NCBI GenBank assembly: GCA_021808185.1
Contig: JAKBCB010000107.1
Span: 1 to 9,847, forward strand
Length of the DNA stretch: 9,847 nucleotides
Direction of reading: 5' to 3'
Origin: Pseudomonadota bacterium
Lineage (GTDB): Bacteria > Pseudomonadota > Alphaproteobacteria > Acetobacterales > Acetobacteraceae
The translations under genes and the position numbers were made by a program. This document shows, piece after piece, positions 1 to 6,920 of the stretch. Within the stretch, counting starts at the first letter, position 1. Each line of letters opens with the position of its first letter. The notes under the pieces are model-generated. The model was not told the origin of the DNA. It did not search any database and was given only the letters and a program-made list of their open reading frames with translations.

Positions 1-2
1 CC

Positions 3-437
3 GGCGCCGCCCGCGCCCTGTTCGCCTTTGCCGCCCAGGACGCCGCCATGCTCAGCGGCACCGTGCGCGACAACCTGCTGCTCGGCGATCCGGCCGCCGA
101 GGACGCGGCGCTATGGGCGGTGCTGGACGAAGCGGCGCTGTCGGCGAAGGTCCGAAAGCTGCCGGATGGTCTGGATACCTGGATCGGCCAGGGCGGTGAA
201 CGCCTGTCGGGCGGCGAACGCCGCCGCCTCGGCCTCGCGCGCGCCTATCTGCGCGCGGCCCCCTGGCTGCTGCTCGACGAACCCACCGAGGGGCTGGATG
301 CCGCCACGGAGGCCGCCGTCGTCGCGGCGCTCGGCGCGCGGCTGGCGCGGACCGGGCAGGGGGCGCTGATCGTCAGCCACCGGCCGGCGCCGGCGGCACT
401 CGCGAACAAACGCTTGCACCTCGGCGGGCTGGCGTAG
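3..437 (+). CDS. cydC: ABC transporter ATP-binding/permease, CydC-like, C-terminal part (5' end outside window)
   Basis: This is the C-terminal ~144 residues of an ABC ATPase domain; the frame is open to the left edge, so the permease half and Walker A lie outside. Visible in order are a Q-loop region (AQDAAMLSGTVRDNLLLG), the signature LSGGERRRLGLARA, Walker B with D-loop (LLLDEPTEGLD) and the H-loop (VSHR). The phrase LPDGLDTWIGQGGERLSGGE followed by DEPTEGLD is typical of CydC, one half of the heterodimeric CydDC inner-membrane exporter of glutathione/cysteine needed for cytochrome bd and c maturation. CydD would be expected just upstream, which cannot be seen. The gene ends 9 bases from the convergent minus-strand gene. 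The ABC-exporter call is secure; the choice of CydC over another exporter rests on the local motif style only. Confidence 0.75.
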   Translation, partial: GAARALFAFAAQDAAMLSGTVRDNLLLGDPAAEDAALWAVLDEAALSAKVRKLPDGLDTWIGQGGERLSGGERRRLGLARAYLRAAPWLLLDEPTEGLDAATEAAVVAALGARLARTGQGALIVSHRPAPAALANKRLHLGGLA

Positions 438-446
438 CCGCGTCGC

Positions 447-653
447 TCAATCCCCCTGGCCGCCGCCGTAAACCGCAAGCCGCGCCGCGTCGCGCGGCGT
501 GTGGCCCGAAGCATACAGCTCCGGCCAGTCCCGCATCTCGCCCGCCGACCAGCCGAGCAGGCGGCGGACGCATTTGCACCACACCTCGAAATCCGTGTGC
601 TGAATGCCGGAGAGCAGCGTGGTGTCGGGGATGGCAATCGCGGTGTCGTACAT
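447..653 (-). CDS. Small hypothetical protein, 68 residues
   Basis: I do not recognise a family. The start at 653 (MYDTAIAIPDTT...) was chosen over an upstream one at 797 because an AAGGA lies 10 bases before it, and because the extra N-terminal stretch of the longer reading is arginine/alanine-rich, as expected of non-coding high-GC sequence. The protein is soluble-looking, with no signal peptide or membrane segment. It contains a compact Trp/Cys-rich centre (DFEVWCKCVRRLLGW, about residues 22-36), followed by MRDWPELYASGHTPRDAARLAVYGG. The CxC pair could bind a metal, but no further cysteines are present. It is convergent with the CydC-like gene and divergent from the deacetylase gene. Reality as a gene is likely given the ribosome binding site and balanced composition; function is unknown. 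Confidence 0.6.
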   Translation of the reverse strand: MYDTAIAIPDTTLLSGIQHTDFEVWCKCVRRLLGWSAGEMRDWPELYASGHTPRDAARLAVYGGGQGD

Positions 654-663
654 CGGCTCGGAG

Positions 664-668
664 TCCTT
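664..668 (-). promoter_or_regulatory. Ribosome binding site of the 68-residue protein
   Basis: AAGGA on the minus strand, 10 bases before the ATG at 653-651. It decides the start of the small minus-strand gene against the longer upstream reading. Confidence 0.55.
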
Positions 669-796
669 CGTGTGTCGTGTCCCCCACGGCATGACTGCAC
701 GCCGCGTACCAGCCGCTTTCGCCCGATGCGTTGCATTTCGCATGGTATCCCGGCTTCGGCGGTTGCACGCGGGCGCGGCGACGGCATATCGGCTCA

Positions 797-1927
797 ATGC
801 CCCCGGACCCGCGCCCGCGCCCCGTCTATATCGGCAGCGAGATCTACCGCCGCTCGACTTACGGCCCCGGCCATCCGCTGGCGATCCCGCGCGTCTCCAC
901 CTGCACCGACCTGATCCGCGCCATGGGCTGGCTGGACGAGTCCCGCTATATCGAGGCGCCGATGGCCACCGACGCGCAGATCACCCGGTTCCACGACCCG
1001 GAATATCTCGCGGCACTGAAACGCGCCGAGGCGCGGCAGGCGGTGACGGCGCACGACCGGGAAAAGTTCCGCATCGGCGCCGACAGCAACCCGGTGTTTC
1101 CCGAGATCTACCGCCGCCCCGCCACCTCGGCCGGCGGCACCATGCTGGCGGCGCGTTTGCTGGCCGATGGCGGCATCGTGCATTGCCCCGGCGGCGGCAC
1201 GCATCACGGCCGGCCCGACCGGGCGAGCGGCTTCTGCTACCTCAACGACCCGGTGCTGGCGTTGACCGCTTGGCTCGATCTCGGCCTGACCAACCTCGTC
1301 TATCTCGATCTGGACGCGCATCACGGCGACGGCGTGCAGGATGCCTTCGCGGGCGACCCGCGCGTGCTGGCTATTTCCATCCACGAGGCCGGACGCTGGC
1401 CGTTCACTGGTGCCGCGGAGGACCGGGCAGGGGGCTCGGCGCGCAATTTCCCGGTGCCACGCGGGCTGAACGATACGGAGCACCGATATTTGATGCGGGC
1501 TGCGGTGCTGCCGCTGATCGCGCGCCGCGATCCGCAGGCCATCCTGGTGCAGACCGGCGCGGACAGCCTGGAGGAAGACCCGCTCGCCCGGCTGTCGCTG
1601 TCGAACAACGCCTACTGGGAGGCGATCGCCGCCGTGCGCCGGCTCGCGCCACGGCTGCTGGTGGTGGGCGGCGGCGGCTACAACCCGTACAGCGTCGGGC
1701 GCTGCTGGGCCGGGATCTGGGCGGTGCTGAACGACCTGCCGATTCCGGAGCGGACCACGCCGGCGGCCGAGTCGGTGCTGCGCGGCCTCGTGTACAACCG
1801 CGCCGCCGGGCGCGACCCGCCGGCGCACTGGTTCACGACCTTGCGCGACGCGCCGCGCGAGGGGAAGGTGCGCCCCGAAATCGACCGCCTGGCCACGCAG
1901 GCCCTTGAGGAGTCCTCCTTCGCATGA
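797..1927 (+). CDS. Histone deacetylase superfamily protein (AcuC/HDAC-like amidohydrolase)
   Basis: A 376-residue zinc-dependent deacetylase of the arginase/deacetylase fold, full length for bacterial members; probably cytoplasmic and acting on acetyl-lysine proteins or small acetylated amines. All hallmarks are present: GGGTHHG (tandem catalytic His136-His137), GFCYLND (145-151), LDLDAHHGDG with zinc ligands Asp173 and His175, SIHE, TGADSLEEDPL with the third zinc ligand Asp256, and GGGGYNP with the transition-state Tyr295. The start at 797 is chosen because family similarity begins at once (VYIGSEIYRRSTYGPGHPLA); in-frame alternatives upstream (731) add an unlikely arginine-rich leader. 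No strong Shine-Dalgarno is visible before 797. The stop overlaps the next ATG (ATGA, 1924-1927), so the DUF192 gene is probably translationally coupled. No acuA/acuB neighbours are seen, so an acetoin or acetyl-CoA-synthetase role cannot be assigned; the substrate is unknown. Confidence 0.92.
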   Translation: MPPDPRPRPVYIGSEIYRRSTYGPGHPLAIPRVSTCTDLIRAMGWLDESRYIEAPMATDAQITRFHDPEYLAALKRAEARQAVTAHDREKFRIGADSNPVFPEIYRRPATSAGGTMLAARLLADGGIVHCPGGGTHHGRPDRASGFCYLNDPVLALTAWLDLGLTNLVYLDLDAHHGDGVQDAFAGDPRVLAISIHEAGRWPFTGAAEDRAGGSARNFPVPRGLNDTEHRYLMRAAVLPLIARRDPQAILVQTGADSLEEDPLARLSLSNNAYWEAIAAVRRLAPRLLVVGGGGYNPYSVGRCWAGIWAVLNDLPIPERTTPAAESVLRGLVYNRAAGRDPPAHWFTTLRDAPREGKVRPEIDRLATQALEESSFA

Positions 1928-2412
1928 CCCGTCGCCATCTGCTGGCCTTGCTGGCCGCCGCCCCGCTCATGCTGTCCAGCGGCGCGCGTGCGCAGGCCGA
2001 GCCAACCACGGCCCAGCCCACGCTGCCGAAGGAACCGCTCGTCATCGTCACGCATGACGGCCAGCGGCATGAATTCCGCGTGGAAATGGCGCTGACGCTG
2101 GAGCAGCAGCAGACCGGCCTGATGTTCCGCACCGACATTCCGGCCGATGGCGGCATGCTGTTCGACTGGGGCACGCCGCGCATCTCGCAGATGTGGATGA
2201 AGAACACCGTCAGCAGCCTGGATATGCTGTTCATCGACGAGCAGGGCGTGATCCGCCGCGTGGTCGAGCACACGGTGCCGGAGAGCCTGGCCATCATCGA
2301 CAGCCTGGTACCGGTGCGCGCAACCCTGGAGGTGGCCGCCGGCACCGCCGAGCGGCTGGACATCCGCGTCGGGGACAAGGTGCTGAACAAACTGTTCGGC
2401 AACGCGCCATAG
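1924..2412 (+). CDS. Exported DUF192 family protein
   Basis: A 162-residue protein with an N-terminal signal peptide: TRRHLLALLAAAPLML followed by an AQA cleavage site after residue 25. The twin arginine at positions 3-4 (TRRHLL) leaves Tat export open as an alternative to Sec. The mature part is one DUF192 domain (about residues 40-158) with its usual markers: TLEQQQTGLMFRTDIP, GGMLFDW, QMWMKNTVSSLDMLFID (about 89-105) and a C-terminal VLEVAAGTA-like strand (ATLEVAAGTAERLDI). DUF192 proteins are small periplasmic beta-barrel proteins of unknown biochemical role. Its start overlaps the stop of the deacetylase gene by four bases, so the two are co-expressed; the functional link is not evident because one product is probably cytoplasmic and the other exported. 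Confidence 0.92.
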   Translation: MTRRHLLALLAAAPLMLSSGARAQAEPTTAQPTLPKEPLVIVTHDGQRHEFRVEMALTLEQQQTGLMFRTDIPADGGMLFDWGTPRISQMWMKNTVSSLDMLFIDEQGVIRRVVEHTVPESLAIIDSLVPVRATLEVAAGTAERLDIRVGDKVLNKLFGNAP

Positions 2413-2420
2413 CACGCGGC

Positions 2421-2449
2421 TTGCGGGCCGGGGGTGGGCAAACTAGGTT
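2421..2449 (+). promoter_or_regulatory. Candidate sigma-70 promoter of tRNA-Pro
   Basis: TTGCGG (2421-2426), a 17-base spacer and TAGGTT (2444-2449) lie 20 bases before the tRNA-Pro gene, which would give a short leader of about 14 bases. The hexamers match the -35/-10 consensus only partly, but spacing and position fit a stable-RNA promoter. It may also serve the downstream complex I gene and tRNA-Arg. Confidence 0.4.
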
Positions 2450-2460
2450 GCGCCGGCCCG
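2424..2460 (+). other. GC-rich hairpin between DUF192 gene and tRNA-Pro
   Basis: Perfect 8-base inverted repeat CGGGCCGG (2424-2431) / CCGGCCCG (2453-2460) around a 21-base loop. There is no following T-run, so it is not a classical rho-independent terminator. It overlaps the candidate tRNA promoter. It could help end the upstream transcript, or be a chance GC-rich repeat. Confidence 0.3.
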
Positions 2461-2469
2461 GAAGGGTGG

Positions 2470-2546
2470 CGGGGCGTGGCGCAGCCTGGTAGCGCGCGTG
2501 TTTTGGGTACACGAGGCCGCCGGTTCGAGTCCGGCCGCCCCGACCA
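2470..2546 (+). tRNA. tRNA-Pro (anticodon TGG)
   Basis: A full 77-base cloverleaf folds: acceptor CGGGGCG/CGCCCCG, D-stem GCGC/GCGC, anticodon stem CGTGT/ACACG with loop TTTGGGT (anticodon TGG at 2504-2506), T-stem GCCGG/CCGGC with TTCGAGT, discriminator A and an encoded CCA. All stems are perfectly paired. Confidence 0.97.
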
Positions 2547-2569
2547 AGTTTCTATCGAGACGTGACGAC

Positions 2570-2576
2570 AAGGAGG
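2570..2576 (+). promoter_or_regulatory. Ribosome binding site of the complex I subunit gene
   Basis: AAGGAGG, five bases before the ATG at 2582; the strongest Shine-Dalgarno in the window. It fixes the start at 2582 against an in-frame upstream start at 2498, which would lie inside the tRNA-Pro gene. Confidence 0.85.
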
Positions 2577-2581
2577 CAGCC

Positions 2582-2893
2582 ATGGCGGCGCGCGCGCGGA
2601 TTTACCAGCAGCCCAAGACGGCGATGCAGTCTGGCCGGGCCGGCACGCAGGAATGGGTGCTGGAGTTCGAGCCGGCGGGCCCGCGCCGGGCGGACCCGCT
2701 GATGGGATGGATCGGCAGCGCCGACACGCGCGCCCAGGTAAGGCTGCGCTTCGATCAGCGCGAGGAAGCGGTGGCCTATGCCGAGCGCGAGGGCCTCGCC
2801 TACGAGATCGAATTGCCGCGCGCGCGCAAATTCGTGCCGAAATCCTATTCCGACAATTTCCGCTTCGGCCGCACCGAGAACTGGACCCACTGA
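2582..2893 (+). CDS. NADH:ubiquinone oxidoreductase accessory subunit, NDUFS4-like (ETC complex I conserved region)
   Basis: A 103-residue protein of the ETC_C1_NDUFS4 family, the bacterial counterpart of the mitochondrial 18-kDa complex I subunit, which sits on the cytoplasmic (matrix-side) arm and stabilises the NADH-oxidising module. Family markers run the whole length: ARIYQQPKTAMQSGRAGTQE (5-24), WVLEFEP, PLMGWIGSADTRAQVRLRF (39-57), EEAVAYAEREGLAYEI, and the C-terminal PKSYSDNFRFGRTENWTH. The length is normal for alphaproteobacterial members. It is encoded alone, away from any nuo operon in this window, between tRNA-Pro (35-base gap) and tRNA-Arg (12-base gap), and is likely part of their transcript. 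Confidence 0.95.
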   Translation: MAARARIYQQPKTAMQSGRAGTQEWVLEFEPAGPRRADPLMGWIGSADTRAQVRLRFDQREEAVAYAEREGLAYEIELPRARKFVPKSYSDNFRFGRTENWTH

Positions 2894-2905
2894 GGTCCGG
2901 CGTGG

Positions 2906-2982
2906 GCGCCCTTAGCTCAGGTGGATAGAGCAACAGCCTTCTAAGCTGTGGGTCGCTGGTTCGAGTCCAGCAGGGCGCGCCA
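2906..2982 (+). tRNA. tRNA-Arg (anticodon TCT)
   Basis: A 77-base cloverleaf: acceptor GCGCCCT/AGGGCGC, D-stem GCTC/GAGC, anticodon stem ACAGC/GCTGT with loop CTTCTAA (anticodon TCT at 2940-2942), T-stem GCTGG/CCAGC, discriminator G and encoded CCA. It begins 12 bases after the complex I gene, too close for its own promoter outside that gene, so it is probably processed from a shared transcript. Its 3' end coincides with a sharp drop in GC content. Confidence 0.97.
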
Positions 2983-3217
2983 TTCGGCCATCCGGGGTGT
3001 GGCGTCGCCCGTCATGAAATGATAAAATTGTCAGTAATCGTCCGTGCCTGCTTAAGAGGTCCACGCGCACGTACGAAAGGCGATCAATATACAATCGCTA
3101 CCGCCCGCACTCAGGCGCTCGTATCTGCGTGATTTCTCATTGCCATGCAGCACAATGTTTGATACGATCGTGTGCAGAAAAAATTTCGACAATATGGTTG
3201 TTGGGTAGTGCGTATAA
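2983..3217. other. AT-rich intergenic stretch downstream of tRNA-Arg, no convincing gene
   Basis: GC content is about 43% in 3121-3180 and 38% in 3181-3240, against roughly 70% around it. It must carry the promoter of the glycan cluster, but no good -35/-10 pair stands out: TTGTCA (3028-3033) has no good partner, and TATAAA just before the 3218 start is too far (21 bases) from TCGACA. Short palindromes exist (ACGATCGT 3164-3171; GCGAT/ATCGC flanking AATATACA near 3090-3110). No integrase fragment or tRNA-end repeat is visible. Confidence 0.6.
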
Positions 3218-5467
3218 ATGCCACTTGAAGCCCATTTCTTGGATGAAGAAAAGGCCCGCGGGCCGGGTATGTTGGCGCTCGGTGAGCCAGTGGCGGATTT
3301 TGTCCTCGAGGGGCATGTTGATTTTTATGGGTACCACGCGGCTGCGCGCGGCTGGTTTTTCGGTGGCTGGATGTCCCATCCGTGGCCCGTCGGGGACAGG
3401 CCGCGCGGTGTCAGCGCCGGCTTCGCGACGGCCTCGGATTTCACCCACGATCTGACAACATTTTACGATCGCGCTGACGTCGCCGGCCGTGGCATCGGGT
3501 TTATCTTCTTCCTGCGCGGCGACGTGACGGAGGCCGAGGGGTTCCGCGGGCTCGACGTCTCCTTCAGCCAGGGCACCTATCGGATTCCGCCGACACCGGC
3601 AGTGGTGTGCTTGTCCGGGCCGGGGCTTGTCGATGAGCTGCACCCGATCCTGGCGGGCGGCGAGGAGGGCTCGCAGCGCCGCCAAATGCTCCAGTTGATC
3701 GCGCCTGGGCGTGGTGCCGATGCCGCCGGCGGCTTCGTGGACTTCTATGGCCACCACCATGCCGCTGGCGGATGGATGTTCATGGGCTGGGTCTCCCGCG
3801 GCTGGCGGCACGACCGTGCGCCGCCGCGCGTCATCGCCTCGTTCGAGGAAGGCGAGATTGCCGGCGAGGCGCTCGTCGCCACGTACGCGCGCCCGGACCT
3901 CAAGGATGGCGCGATGGGCGCGAGCTTTTTCCTTCCCGGCACGCCCACGCCCCTGGGTAGCCTGTGCTGGATCAGCTTCGAGGTGGATGGCATCCGCTTC
4001 ACCCTGTTCCCCGGCGCCACCGTGCAGCGCCTGCGCGAGGCCGATATGGTTGCGCTGATGCGTCCCGTGGTCGCGGCGGCGCCGCCCGCCGTGTCGCGCG
4101 ACGGTCTGCTTGCCATGCTCGGCCGGCAACCCTACGCCGGCCAGGATACGCTGGCCGCGCTCAATGGCCCCGTGTTCCTCGAAATCGACGAGGCGATCAT
4201 CTGCGAGCCGGATGGGCTGGTGCTCATCGGCTGGTGCCTCGCCAAGCCAGGCATCGTGCGCGAAATGCGGGTGCGCTGCGCCGATCTGAGCACTGTGCTG
4301 GACCTGTCCCAGGCCATCGCCGTCGATCGCCCGGACGTATTGGCCAGCCTGTCCGGGCCGCACGGATTCGACGACCCGCGCTGCGGCTTCATCGCGTTCG
4401 TTCCACGTTCCGTGGTGCCGGGAGCAACCCTCTACATCGAGGTGGAGACCGCGCGCCACGAGATCGGCTTTCGCGGTGTGCCGCGTGGCCGGATGTCCGG
4501 GATGGCGGCGATCAAGCGGCTGCTGGAATGTGTCGAGCCCCGCTTCGCCGAGGTGGCGCCGGCCTTCGACCGCGTGATCGGCCCCGCCGTCGAGATGCTG
4601 AACCGCGGCCGCCTGAGGCGCCGGCCCACTGTCGAAGTGATCGATTACGGCCACGTGCCGCCGGCACCTGAAGCGTCCGTGATCGTGCCGCTGTATCGGC
4701 GGATGGATTTCGTCGAGTACCAACTGGCGCTGTTCTCGGCGCATCCCGGTTCCGCCAATGTCGAATTCATCTACGTGCTCGACGATCCGCCGCGCCGGCG
4801 CGAGGCGCAGGCGCTGTTCGCTTCCGTGCATGAGCGGTTCGGCACTCCGTTTCGGGTGCTGCTGCTCGATCGTAACGTGGGCTACGCGCCCGCGAACAAC
4901 ATCGGCCTGGAGCATGCGCGCGGCCGCTTCGTGGCCTTCCTGAACTCCGACGTATTCCCTGGCACGCCGGACTGGCTGGAACGGCTGGCCGGCCGCCTCG
5001 TGGCCGACCCCGGCCTCGGTGTCGTCGGCGCCGCGCTGTTGTTCGAGGACGGCTCGGTGCAGCATCGGGGCATCTATTTCCGTCGCCTGCGCGAATTCGG
5101 CGACTGGTTCTTCCCGCAGCACGAGGGCAAGGGCCTGCGGAGCGGGCGCGGCGGCGGCCTGCGGCGCAGCCTCGGCATCACCGGCGCGTGCATGGTGATG
5201 GAACGCGCGCTCGCCAAGCGCGTCGGCGGGTTCGACGAGATCTACGCGATCGGCGATTTCGAGGACACCGATCTGTGCCTGAAGTTGCAGGCGTTGGGCT
5301 TTGCCTGCGGCGTGGACACCGATGTTGAACTCTACCACCTGGAGCGGCAGTCCCAGGCGGGCTCGGCGCAGGCATGGCGGATGAACCTGACCCTCTATAA
5401 TTCTTGGCAGCATGATCGCCGCTGGTCCTCCACCATCGCGGCGCACGAGGCGAGCCACGCTGGATGA
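3218..5467 (+). CDS. Multidomain family 2 glycosyltransferase with N-terminal repeated modules
   Basis: A 749-residue protein, long for a GT2. Residues ~485-735 are a GT-A fold transferase: SVIVPLYRR (487-495), LDD (521-523), RNVGYAPANNIGLEHARG (552-569), FLNSDV (574-579, the DxD-like metal/nucleotide site), ITGACMVM (654-661) and FEDTDLCLK (681-689, catalytic acidic motif), then YHLERQS. It would transfer a sugar from a nucleotide-sugar in the cytoplasm to a growing glycan. The N-terminal half has two clearly similar repeats, about 32-118 and 172-262 (VDFYG..HAA.GW..GW.S..W, then a RxD(L/V)..G..(F)FFL motif), and a third, more distant one at about 316-400 (LVLIGW ... RPDV ... GFIAFVP). No signal or membrane segment. 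The start is the first ATG after an in-frame TAA (3215-3217); no Shine-Dalgarno is visible, and ATG 3269 is an alternative. The stop overlaps the next gene by ATGA. Confidence 0.9.
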   Translation: MPLEAHFLDEEKARGPGMLALGEPVADFVLEGHVDFYGYHAAARGWFFGGWMSHPWPVGDRPRGVSAGFATASDFTHDLTTFYDRADVAGRGIGFIFFLRGDVTEAEGFRGLDVSFSQGTYRIPPTPAVVCLSGPGLVDELHPILAGGEEGSQRRQMLQLIAPGRGADAAGGFVDFYGHHHAAGGWMFMGWVSRGWRHDRAPPRVIASFEEGEIAGEALVATYARPDLKDGAMGASFFLPGTPTPLGSLCWISFEVDGIRFTLFPGATVQRLREADMVALMRPVVAAAPPAVSRDGLLAMLGRQPYAGQDTLAALNGPVFLEIDEAIICEPDGLVLIGWCLAKPGIVREMRVRCADLSTVLDLSQAIAVDRPDVLASLSGPHGFDDPRCGFIAFVPRSVVPGATLYIEVETARHEIGFRGVPRGRMSGMAAIKRLLECVEPRFAEVAPAFDRVIGPAVEMLNRGRLRRRPTVEVIDYGHVPPAPEASVIVPLYRRMDFVEYQLALFSAHPGSANVEFIYVLDDPPRRREAQALFASVHERFGTPFRVLLLDRNVGYAPANNIGLEHARGRFVAFLNSDVFPGTPDWLERLAGRLVADPGLGVVGAALLFEDGSVQHRGIYFRRLREFGDWFFPQHEGKGLRSGRGGGLRRSLGITGACMVMERALAKRVGGFDEIYAIGDFEDTDLCLKLQALGFACGVDTDVELYHLERQSQAGSAQAWRMNLTLYNSWQHDRRWSSTIAAHEASHAG

Positions 5468-6840
5468 CCCGCGCGCCCCGCCCCACCAAGCGCGCGACAC
5501 GCCTGATGACGCCGCCGACCCCGCCCGAGGCGACGCGCAAGCTGCGCGTGCTGATCGCCTCCCATAGCCATCCCGAGGTGTCCAACGGCGGCGCCGAGAT
5601 CGCCGCGTTCCAGTTGTTCACCGGCATGCTGGCGCGCGACGATTGCGAGGCCTGGTTCCTTGGCTGCGACCGCGATGCCGGCCGCGACCGGCCGGGTGCC
5701 GTGCTGAGCCAGCCGTTCTCGGAGCGGGAATACATCTACGGCACCGGCGAGTTCGACTGGTTCAAGTTCGCCAATCGCGACGCGAATTTTCCGGGCGAGA
5801 TCAAACGGCTCTTTCGCACATTGGCGCCCGACGTGGTGCATTTTCACCATTTTATCAACTTGGGTATCGAGATTTTCCTGCATCTGAAATCCGAACGGCC
5901 GGAATGCCGTATCCTGCTGACGCTGCACGAATACCTCGCCATCTGCCATCATTTCGGCCAGATGGTCACCGCCCGCCACCGCACCCTGTGCTACGGCGCG
6001 AGCCCCACGCGTTGCCGGCAATGCTTCCCCGAGGTCGGAAAGTCCGACTTCTTCCTGCGCCAGCGCTATATCGAACGCTTCCTTGATCTGGTGGACGGGT
6101 TCATCGCGCCCAGCCATTTCCTCGCCCAGCGTTACGTTGCCTGGGGGCTGCCGGCGGACAAGATGGTGGTGTTGGAAAACCTGATGCCGCCCCCGCCGTC
6201 CGGCGTCGAGACGCTGGTGGTGCGGCCGGACGAGCCGCTGCGCATCGGCTTCTTCGGCCAGATCTCCGGCCTCAAGGGCATTCTGGTGCTGCTCGACGCC
6301 GCCGCGGCGCTGGCCGCGCAGGGGCATGACGATATCAGTTTCGACATCCACGGCGACTACCGCGGCCAGCCGGCGGAATTCCAGACCGAGTTCCTCGACC
6401 GGCTGGCCAAGGCCGGGCGCAACGTCCGCTTCCATGGCCCCTACGACCGGATGCGCGTGGACCGGCTGATGCAGGGCGTGCATGCCGTGCTGGTGCCCTC
6501 GGTCTGGTGGGAGAACTCGCCGGTGGTGATCCAGGAGGCGCTGCGCAACCGCCGCCCGGTGATCTGCTCGGACATCGGCGGCATGGCCGAGAAGGTGCGC
6601 GACGGGATCGACGGGTTTCACTTCCCGGCCGGCAGCTCGATGGCGCTGGGCAGCCTGCTGCGACAACTCTCCGGCAACCGCGCCCGGCTGACGGACCTCG
6701 CCGCGCGCATGACGGGCGTGCCGGGCCTGGTCTCCACGCTGGACGACTACCTGGCGCTGTACCGGGGCCCGCCGGCAGGCGAACAAAGTCTTGTCGAACA
6801 AGCAACGAATGGCTACCATGCCGCGGATGCGAAGGCGTGA
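5464..6840 (+). CDS. Family 4 glycosyltransferase (GT-B fold)
   Basis: A 458-residue retaining glycosyltransferase. The N-terminal Rossmann half opens with KLRVLIASHSHPEVSNGGAE (26-45), the usual glycine-rich acceptor loop; the C-terminal half has RIGFFGQISGLKGI (260-273) and the donor-binding block VPSVWWENSPVVIQEAL (344-360), whose E-x(7)-E motif (Glu350...Glu358) is diagnostic of GT4. Probably cytosolic or membrane-peripheral, adding a hexose-type sugar from a nucleotide donor to the same glycan as the preceding enzyme, with which it overlaps by four bases (5464-5467), implying coupled translation. A Cys cluster (Cys161, Cys176, Cys184, Cys187; the last three as C-x7-C-x2-C) sits between the two halves and may bind zinc. 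ATG 5506 (residue 15) is an alternative start, since the first 25 residues are low-complexity Arg/Pro. Sugar specificity cannot be read from the sequence. Confidence 0.93.
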   Translation: MTRAPRPTKRATRLMTPPTPPEATRKLRVLIASHSHPEVSNGGAEIAAFQLFTGMLARDDCEAWFLGCDRDAGRDRPGAVLSQPFSEREYIYGTGEFDWFKFANRDANFPGEIKRLFRTLAPDVVHFHHFINLGIEIFLHLKSERPECRILLTLHEYLAICHHFGQMVTARHRTLCYGASPTRCRQCFPEVGKSDFFLRQRYIERFLDLVDGFIAPSHFLAQRYVAWGLPADKMVVLENLMPPPPSGVETLVVRPDEPLRIGFFGQISGLKGILVLLDAAAALAAQGHDDISFDIHGDYRGQPAEFQTEFLDRLAKAGRNVRFHGPYDRMRVDRLMQGVHAVLVPSVWWENSPVVIQEALRNRRPVICSDIGGMAEKVRDGIDGFHFPAGSSMALGSLLRQLSGNRARLTDLAARMTGVPGLVSTLDDYLALYRGPPAGEQSLVEQATNGYHAADAKA

Positions 6841-6905
6841 CGCGGGCATCGCGGCGGCAACGCCGTTCGGGCCGGCGCCGCGCGGACATCGCACGACCAA
6901 CACGT

Positions 6906-6911
6906 GAAGGG
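6906..6911 (+). promoter_or_regulatory. Ribosome binding site of the 342-residue protein
   Basis: GAAGGG nine bases before ATG 6921. It supports that start, although the frame stays open far upstream into the glycosyltransferase gene. Confidence 0.5.
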
Positions 6912-6920
6912 TGCGCATTT

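Noticed and set aside
726..743. Inverted repeat ATGCG/CGCAT in the gap between the divergent genes, as a possible operator
   Set aside because: Only five-base arms with an eight-base gap, no regulator gene nearby and no promoter elements to relate it to.
1833..2933. Minus-strand frame containing GRPDSNRRPRVPKTRALPGC
   Set aside because: Another classic artefact from the antisense of a tRNA, here tRNA-Pro; the rest is antisense to the DUF192 and complex I genes.
2912..3094. Minus-strand frame containing PAGLEPATHSLEGCC
   Set aside because: This is the well-known spurious protein read from the antisense of a tRNA gene, here tRNA-Arg.
3137..5500. Open minus-strand frame of 787 codons opposite the glycosyltransferase
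   Set aside because: It is rich in Ala, Arg, His and Gly, matches no family, and lies over a plus-strand frame with clear GT2 motifs; long antisense frames are expected at this GC content.
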